A stretch of 8,173 nucleotides of DNA from an uncultured Eubacteriales bacterium. Its GTDB lineage: Bacteria > Bacillota > Clostridia > Oscillospirales > Butyricicoccaceae. The notes beneath the pieces are model-generated. The model was not told the origin of the DNA. It was given only the letters and a program-made list of their open reading frames with translations, and searched no databases. Shown one piece after another: positions 6,065 to 8,173 of this stretch (within the stretch, counting starts at the first letter, position 1; each line of letters starts with the position of its first letter). Made by a program: the position numbers and the translations under genes. Where the stretch lies: the NCBI GenBank assembly GCA_934630445.1, contig CAKTWY010000113.1, positions 1 through 8,173 on the forward strand. Direction: 5' to 3'.

Positions 6065-7285
6065 TTATGGTTCCTGCAGGTCAAGCTGCTGCAGCTTGTA
6101 ATGCAGTTTTAAGAGATACCGCTTGTGCTTGCGGTAAAAATTTGAAACGATGCGCTGCATGACGGTCTCCCCGTCCTCGTATGTAAGCGCGGGAAGCATG
6201 ATGACAAACTGCGCCCCGCTGTAGCGGGAAACCACGTCGCCGCGGCGCAGGCTCGTTTTAATCACCTCGAGCAGAAGGTCCATCGTCGCGTTGAGCAGCC
6301 CCAGTTCCGGTACCTCGCCCGCCGGTGTGGACACCGTAATGAGGCCGATGAACACCGCCATGCCGTAACGCGCCGCCCGGCGCGCCTCCAGGCGGTACGC
6401 CTCTTTAAAAAAGCCATACTCGCAAACAAACGCGCCCGGGATCGCCTCCGCCTCACGCAGATGCTCCTGAATGACGCCCAAATCCAGCTCCAGGTTCTTC
6501 TGCGTTTTCATGATCTCCTGATAAAGCGCGCGCAGCTCTTCCGACGGACGCACGCCGAGATTGCGGTATAAAAGGTCCGTCGCACTCTCGTAATGGGCGA
6601 GAGCGGCGGCGTCCTTCCCCTGACGGATCAGCGCGAGGACGAGGTTTGCGTGCAGCTGCTCGTCGAGTGGGTCGAGCTCGATGGCATCCGTCAGAACAGT
6701 GACCATTTCAGCATACCGTCCGTTCTCCGCCAAAAGGCGGGAGAGCGTCTTGACGGCGTTCAGATAGAGCGTGTGGTAATGCGTCGAAAGCGCCACGACC
6801 CACAGCTCAAAGGAGAGCCGCGGCAGAAGATCGCCCTGATACAGGCCGATCGCATCTCGCAGCAGCTCCATGCGCACCTCGTCGGAGAGATCGCCCGCAT
6901 CGGCGCGGATACAAAGCTCCTCAAAGCGCTCCGCGTCAAGCTGAACGGGAACCTCGCGGTTCCACCCGTATGCGCCGCGCTGGGAAACGATCAGTTCCTC
7001 TCCTCCATACGCCTTGGAAAGCGGCTCAAGCAGCATACGGATGCGGTACAGAAGCGTTTTCAGCGCGTTGCCCGGACGTGCGCTGTCCTCTTCTGGCCAG
7101 AGCACCTCGATAAACTCCTGCTGGGGAATGATTTTGTCACGATGCATCAGGATATAGGCGAGGAGATTCCACATCTTGCGCGAACGGTTGATTTCATCAT
7201 CGATCTTCACGTCTCCAACGCGCAGTTCAAACCGGCCCAGCATTGAAACAGTAAGCTGTTCATATGCGCCCGCTTTGTCTGTCAT
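6065..7285 (-). CDS. SARP/BTAD-type transcriptional regulator with degenerate GGDEF-like C-terminus
   Basis: A cytoplasmic regulator of about 406 aa. An OmpR-type winged-helix DNA-binding domain (about 11-110) contains SRKMWNLLAYIL and RGAYGWN. It is followed by a bacterial transcriptional activation (BTAD) helical repeat domain (about 115-262), ending in the typical LGVRPSEELRALY (243-255). This is the architecture of SARP activators. The last 120 residues resemble a GGDEF fold: RRGDVVSRYSGAQFVIMLP (347-365) aligns with the RYGGDEF strand-turn, but GGDEF is replaced by SGAQF. It should therefore lack diguanylate cyclase activity and may act as a sensor or dimer module. Start choice is uncertain: ATG 7285, GTG 7294 (best spaced behind GAGGA) or ATG 7318. 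The last would lie only about 8 nt from the predicted transcript start, which disfavours it. Confidence 0.85.
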   Translation of the reverse strand: MTDKAGAYEQLTVSMLGRFELRVGDVKIDDEINRSRKMWNLLAYILMHRDKIIPQQEFIEVLWPEEDSARPGNALKTLLYRIRMLLEPLSKAYGGEELIVSQRGAYGWNREVPVQLDAERFEELCIRADAGDLSDEVRMELLRDAIGLYQGDLLPRLSFELWVVALSTHYHTLYLNAVKTLSRLLAENGRYAEMVTVLTDAIELDPLDEQLHANLVLALIRQGKDAAALAHYESATDLLYRNLGVRPSEELRALYQEIMKTQKNLELDLGVIQEHLREAEAIPGAFVCEYGFFKEAYRLEARRAARYGMAVFIGLITVSTPAGEVPELGLLNATMDLLLEVIKTSLRRGDVVSRYSGAQFVIMLPALTYEDGETVMQRIVSNFYRKHKRYLLKLHYKLQQLDLQEP

Positions 7286-7332
7286 CCCGATCACCCGCTT
7301 CCTCATAATGTAAAGCATAGTTTTACAGAATA

Positions 7333-7361
7333 ATTATAGTATGGCCGGAACAAAAAATCCA
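7333..7361 (-). promoter_or_regulatory. Promoter of the BTAD regulator gene
   Basis: On the minus strand a perfect TATAAT (7333-7338) lies 17 bp from a poor -35, TGGATT (7356-7361). Transcription would begin near 7326, giving a leader of about 40 nt to the ATG at 7285. The weak -35 suggests help from an activator. Confidence 0.55.
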
Positions 7362-7488
7362 GTCGTTTGCGTCACTTTAAAAAATTTTCCTGTGATTACA
7401 AAATCCGGTGTGATCGAAAATCCTTTTTTGGGCAAAGTGGTCGATGGCCCGCGTTCCTGATCACATATGAGAAAAATGCTCTGCCATA

Positions 7489-7527
7489 GTGACTTTTTTG
7501 TGACTTTGGTGTAATATAATTTATAAT
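7489..7527 (+). promoter_or_regulatory. Plus-strand promoter with 11-bp-spaced GTGACTT repeats (candidate SARP site)
   Basis: Two identical heptamers GTGACTT start at 7489 and 7500, exactly 11 bp apart. The second ends at 7506, which leaves 8 bp before TATAAT at 7515-7520. A second TATAAT lies at 7522-7527, 18 bp from TTGTGA (7498-7503). Heptamer repeats of 11-bp period, the last about 8 bp from the -10, are the established layout of SARP activator sites, and a BTAD regulator is encoded divergently next door. That this regulator binds here is inference. Confidence 0.6.
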
Positions 7528-7573
7528 GACAGGAATTGAAATTGATTATTTTCTGAATCGGGGGAATTGAAAA

Positions 7574-7788
7574 ATGTGGCGTTCCGGCAAGCGCTTTTTT
7601 GCCGTTGTGGCCTCGATCTGCCTGCTTGCTTTTACGGCGGCCGCAGCGGGCAATTCGGTAAGCTCCTCCCTGCCGATGGGAGGGATGTCGTCCTGCGCGG
7701 CATCATGAACGGCTCCGGAGAGAAGTTTGAGCCGCAGGAAATGTTCACCCGCGAACAGGCCATTGCCACGATCTACCGTATGCTGTAA
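7574..7788 (+). pseudogene. Remnant of a secreted SLH-domain protein (internal loss plus frameshift)
   Basis: From the ATG at 7574, with GGGGGAA seven bases before it, translation gives MWRSGKRFFAVVASICLLAF and then TAAAAGNS, a good signal peptide. The frame stops at TGA 7706-7708 after 44 residues. In another frame the DNA just before and after that stop reads LRGIMNGSGEKFEPQEMFTR followed by EQAIATIYRML, ending at TAA 7788. This matches the end of an S-layer-homology motif (GI..G..G.F.P...TREQA...). The two parts belong naturally to one secreted protein but are out of frame and lack the middle, so a deletion with frameshift is the simplest reading. Alternatives are a functional 44-aa secreted peptide or a sequencing error. 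It sits directly behind the candidate SARP promoter. Confidence 0.55.
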
Positions 7789-7822
7789 ATTATTTTGAAT
7801 ATCTGAGAGCAGGAGGACGACT

Positions 7823-8047
7823 GTGAACCATGAAACTATGCCCCAACCGCCGCATGCAAAGCCGAATACTTTCATCGTACAGGTGATGTATCAGCAAAAC
7901 GGCGAGTGGCAGGGCGTCATCAAATGGATTGAAGGCCGCAAGACACAGAATTTCCGGAGTGCAAATGAGCTGTTGGGGCTGATCGATAACGCGCTCACCC
8001 CCGCGCCGGATGCGCCGGAGGGTGCGCAGCCTGCCGGGCGGGATTGA
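7823..8047 (+). CDS. Small conserved-looking hypothetical protein
   Basis: A 74-aa protein started by GTG with a perfect AGGAGG six bases upstream. The core (residues 16-58) runs TFIVQVMYQQNGEWQGVIKW, then IEGRKTQNFRSANELLGLID. It reads as a small beta-strand/helix fold with WQG and FRSANEL as likely conserved motifs. The last 16 residues are Pro/Ala-rich and probably disordered. No signal peptide or membrane segment is present. I believe similar small proteins with a QN..WQG...FRS.LEL pattern are common in Clostridia, but I cannot name a function. It lies 34 nt after the SLH remnant and is probably transcribed from the same candidate SARP-controlled promoter, which would make it the main intact product of that transcript. 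Confidence 0.75.
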   Translation: MNHETMPQPPHAKPNTFIVQVMYQQNGEWQGVIKWIEGRKTQNFRSANELLGLIDNALTPAPDAPEGAQPAGRD

Positions 8048-8136
8048 CCGAACCATTCAAGCTGCCGCATTTTGATTCTTTACGTCCGTTCATGTTCTGT
8101 CAAAATGTTGGCTCTGCGTCCTGAAATCAGCTAAAA

Positions 8137-8173
8137 AGTCCGCCGCGGAACGCTTTTTGTTCCGCGGCGGACT
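8137..8173 (+). terminator. Perfect 15-bp hairpin at the window end
   Basis: Arms 8137-8151 and 8159-8173 pair perfectly around the 7-nt loop GCTTTTT. The right arm ends exactly at the window edge, so the plus-strand T tract cannot be checked. On the minus strand the stem is followed by TTTTTAGC. It probably ends the plus-strand transcript about 90 nt after the small protein gene and may also stop a minus-strand transcript entering from the right. Nothing else clear lies in 8048-8136. Confidence 0.75.

Larger units (their letters stand above)
7286..7573. other. Divergent intergenic control region
   Basis: This AT-rich stretch contrasts with the GC-rich genes on both sides and holds the two divergent promoters. 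It also contains three copies of AAAATCC (7354, 7400, 7417) and a GTCACTTT (7371-7378) that is the reverse complement of the heptamer core. No open reading frame of note was seen inside. Confidence 0.6.

Noticed and set aside
6593..7246. Plus-strand ORF opposite the BTAD regulator
   Set aside because: It lies inside a clear winged-helix/BTAD coding region on the other strand and has no domain signal of its own.
7409..7465. Inverted repeat TGTGATC / GATCACA, considered as a CRP-like site
   Set aside because: The arms are 43 bp apart, far beyond the 6-bp gap of CRP-family sites, and a hairpin with such a loop would be weak.
7567..7788. 73-aa plus-strand ORF taken as an intact gene
   Set aside because: Only its second half looks like protein (an SLH motif). 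The first half is an out-of-frame reading of the signal peptide, so it was treated as part of a pseudogene.

Overview
The window is a GC-rich bacterial segment with AGGAGG-type ribosome binding sites, tight operon spacing and occasional TTG/GTG starts. It carries a rubredoxin-fused flavin reductase, a small Gram-positive-style type IV pilus cluster, a BTAD-type regulator and a remnant resembling an S-layer-homology (SLH) protein. Together these suggest an anaerobic Firmicute of the class Clostridia, probably near the Oscillospirales. No RNA gene, CRISPR array or intact mobile element was seen.

Layout. Positions 26-737 (minus): a flavin reductase/rubredoxin (Hrb-like) gene with its own promoter, a possible operator dyad and a terminator. 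Positions 927-5007 (minus, reading right to left): pilC, then four small single-membrane-span proteins (two pilin-like, one PilX-like, one unassigned), then pilT, ending at a strong hairpin terminator. No pilB, prepilin peptidase or pilM/N/O homologue is present here. Positions 5118-7285 (minus): a BTAD/SARP-type regulator with a degenerate GGDEF-like C-terminus, followed after 38 nt by a secreted transglutaminase-like protein. A GC-rich hairpin separates that gene from pilC. No good promoter is visible before pilC, so the pilus genes may be reached by read-through.

Positions 7286-7573 form a divergent control region. The regulator promoter points left. A plus-strand promoter points right and carries two GTGACTT heptamers exactly 11 bp apart, ending 8 bp before a TATAAT. 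This is the arrangement known for SARP activator sites. Downstream on the plus strand lie a broken SLH-type gene (signal peptide and last SLH motif in different frames), a conserved-looking 74-aa protein, and a perfect 15-bp hairpin at the window end.

How it may fit together (inference): the regulator would activate the divergent short transcript and be co-transcribed with a cell-envelope enzyme, and perhaps with the pilus genes, making this an envelope/pilus control locus. The SARP-like operator and the incomplete pilus cluster are the points most worth testing.
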